From NCBI GenBank assembly GCA_002690445.1, contig NZER01000409.1, positions 1 through 7,278 on the forward strand: 7,278 nt of DNA. Reading direction: 5' to 3'. Made by a program: the position numbers and the translations under genes. Position 1 is the stretch's first letter; the number at the start of each line of letters is the position of its first letter. This DNA comes from Candidatus Pacearchaeota archaeon (lineage in GTDB: Archaea > Nanoarchaeota > Nanoarchaeia > Pacearchaeales > GW2011-AR1). The notes under the pieces are model-generated. The model was not told the origin of the DNA. It worked only from the letters and a program-made list of their open reading frames with translations, and did not search any database. This document shows positions 5,893 to 7,278 of the stretch, in pieces.

Positions 5893-7278
5893 ATGGCACT
5901 TAATTTTAGTGATATATTTAAAAATACACGAAGTTCAATTCGTTTAACTGACTCTTCTCTATCTCTCAGTAAGAATAGAGAACAAAAAGTATTAGAAAAA
6001 AAAGCTGATAATTATATCAATGAAATTGAACCTTTACCTTTAAATTATAAGTCTATAATTCCAGTGGGAAGTAATCTAAATCCTTATCAAGCACGATCAC
6101 TAGAAATTGTTCAAGGGGCGAAAGATGAAGAAGGAAATTTTGGATTTTCAGGATTAGGTCTTCAAGGAACACAATTTCAAAGAGCACAACTAGGTGGAAC
6201 AATAACTCAACACCCAGAAAAACAAGGTTTTGAAAGAGGGGTTACTGCAGCAGGTTTTCCAACGCAGGAACAAATGACAGGACTCGGTTTTAGACAAGGT
6301 CCTGCTAGTTATAAACCACAAAAATACGCACACGGAGAAGAAGTAATACAAAATGAACAACCACCAATAGAACAACCACCAATAGAACAACCACCAATAG
6401 AACAACCACCAATAGAACAACTACCCACAGAACAACTTCCTGAAGAAAAAAATGCAGCAGTTCAACAAATGGGAAATATTGAAGCTGCAAAAGAACAAGG
6501 TTTATCAGCAGAACCAGAATTAATAGATGAATCTCAAGCTGCACCACCTCAACAAGCAGCAGATGATGTAAAAAAGACAGTACCAGAAGGTAGTTTTGTT
6601 ATTAACAGTGCAGCAGTAAAAATTGCAGGTTTAGATTATATAGAAGAAATTGTAATAGATGCTTTAAAAGTAGCTGTTGACAAAGGAATCAATATTGCAG
6701 TTATAGGTGGTGCTAAAGGTAAAGAAGCAGTAAATATATTAATTAGTAATGGTGAAGTTATTATACCACCAGAATTAGTAGGTATTATTGGAGAACATAC
6801 ATTAAAACTTATAAATGATAAAGGTATTGCTGCTATGAAAAAAGAAGAACAACTTCAACAAGGTCCACAAGCAGGACAATACGGAGGTGCAGAAACACCC
6901 CCACCACCACAACAAGCATACGGAGGATTCATAGATATGAAAGAAGGATATGCCAGTGGCAAGAAAGTCAATGGCAAAAAAAAAAGTCCATATGACCCAT
7001 GGATAAGAAAAGAGTTATATGAAGGTGAAATTAAATTTTTTAAAGACAATCCAGATACACCAGCGATGACAACAAAATATAATAAAATTATTCTTAATCC
7101 AAACCCACCAAAAAATGTAAATATGGAAGCAGTTAAAAAAAATGAATTTGGAAGAGTTTTAATAAATACAGGAAAATTCAAAGTACCTGATTTTAAACTT
7201 ACCGATAAACAACAAGAAAAGTTTATTAATTATGGTACGGATAAAAATATACAAGATACTATCATAGCTCGTATTGTA
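5893..7278 (+). CDS. Putative virion structural protein, 3' end outside window (462+ aa)
   Basis: Open to the right edge. The start is ATG 5893, the first start codon after an in-frame TAA at 5878. The only Shine-Dalgarno-like word, AGAGG at 5872-5876, lies 16 bases away, which is unusually far. No signal peptide or membrane segment is seen. Residues 85-145 are Gly/Gln-rich. Residues 155-184 are six pentapeptide units (EQPPI four times, then EQLPT, EQLPE). PEGSFVINSAA (231-241) and NGEVIIPPELVGIIG (286-300), followed by LKLIND, resemble the paired 'GEFVI...N..A...G' motifs seen in many phage virion and tail proteins (established pattern, family not named). Residues 335-350 are Gln/Gly/Pro-rich. 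KKVNGKKKSPYD (357-368) spans an A10 tract. Position directly after the portal suggests a head, scaffold-like or internal virion protein. No enzyme motif was found and function is inferred from context only. Confidence 0.7.
   Translation, partial: MALNFSDIFKNTRSSIRLTDSSLSLSKNREQKVLEKKADNYINEIEPLPLNYKSIIPVGSNLNPYQARSLEIVQGAKDEEGNFGFSGLGLQGTQFQRAQLGGTITQHPEKQGFERGVTAAGFPTQEQMTGLGFRQGPASYKPQKYAHGEEVIQNEQPPIEQPPIEQPPIEQPPIEQLPTEQLPEEKNAAVQQMGNIEAAKEQGLSAEPELIDESQAAPPQQAADDVKKTVPEGSFVINSAAVKIAGLDYIEEIVIDALKVAVDKGINIAVIGGAKGKEAVNILISNGEVIIPPELVGIIGEHTLKLINDKGIAAMKKEEQLQQGPQAGQYGGAETPPPPQQAYGGFIDMKEGYASGKKVNGKKKSPYDPWIRKELYEGEIKFFKDNPDTPAMTTKYNKIILNPNPPKNVNMEAVKKNEFGRVLINTGKFKVPDFKLTDKQQEKFINYGTDKNIQDTIIARIV
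6355..6444 (+). repeat. 15-bp in-frame tandem repeat coding EQPPI units
   Basis: The unit GAACAACCACCAATA is repeated four times perfectly (6355-6414), followed by two diverged units (6415-6429 and 6430-6444). The protein reads EQPPI four times, then EQLPT and EQLPE. The unit is a multiple of three, so copy number can change without breaking the frame. Perfect identity at the DNA level, including third bases, points to recent duplication. The product is probably an extended Pro-rich linker or spacer. Confidence 0.97.
6976..6985 (+). repeat. A10 homopolymer inside the downstream virion gene
   Basis: Ten consecutive A residues code for three Lys plus the first base of the next codon (residues 362-365). 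A -1 shift here would reach TGA at 6993-6995 and a +1 shift TAA at 7004-7006, so slippage would truncate the protein near residue 368-371. It may be a slippage site, a phase-variable tract or a sequencing-error hotspot. The intact long frame on both sides suggests the length given is correct. Confidence 0.9.

Noticed and set aside
6190..6547. Minus-strand open frames over the tandem repeat
   Set aside because: Their repetitive Trp/Leu/Val-rich products are just the reverse reading of the EQPPI repeat.
6855..7181. Minus-strand open frame of 108 codons
   Set aside because: Lies fully opposite the continuing virion gene, which has coherent protein composition; no independent support.

Overview
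The window looks like part of the packaging and head module of a tailed double-stranded DNA phage or prophage (Caudoviricetes). All five genes lie on the + strand. They are tightly packed, with gaps of 3, 41, 9 and 36 bases, and all four visible stop codons are TAA. Base composition is very AT-rich, about 28% GC in a sampled line of the large gene. Low GC, short spacers and the large-terminase-to-portal layout would fit a phage of a streamlined low-GC host such as a marine alphaproteobacterium. Host assignment from this window alone is a guess.

Layout: (1) the last 142 codons of the large terminase subunit (nuclease domain), cut by the left edge. (2) A 981-codon gene whose residues about 585-790 are a tyrosine recombinase (phage integrase) catalytic domain with a full R...HxxR...H...Y set, carried inside a much larger protein of unrecognised flanks. 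(3) A 77-codon gene with a strong ribosome binding site and markedly different, C-ending codon use. (4) A 730-codon portal protein with a Q/P/G-rich insert and a GC-rich 3' tail. (5) The first 462 codons of a probable virion protein, containing a 15-bp tandem repeat, a GEFVI-like motif pair and an A10 tract, cut by the right edge.

Terminase and portal together form the DNA-packaging motor at the capsid vertex, so the operon is most likely expressed late. The striking element is gene 2: a tyrosine recombinase active site sits in a giant protein between terminase and portal, where an integrase is not normally found. Its N-terminal half has a glycine-rich hydrophobic stretch reminiscent of internal or ejected virion proteins. 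This raises the testable idea of a recombinase that is packaged and delivered with the DNA. No tRNA, CRISPR array, insertion sequence, clear attachment site or hairpin terminator was seen, and no stretch over 300 bases lacks a gene.
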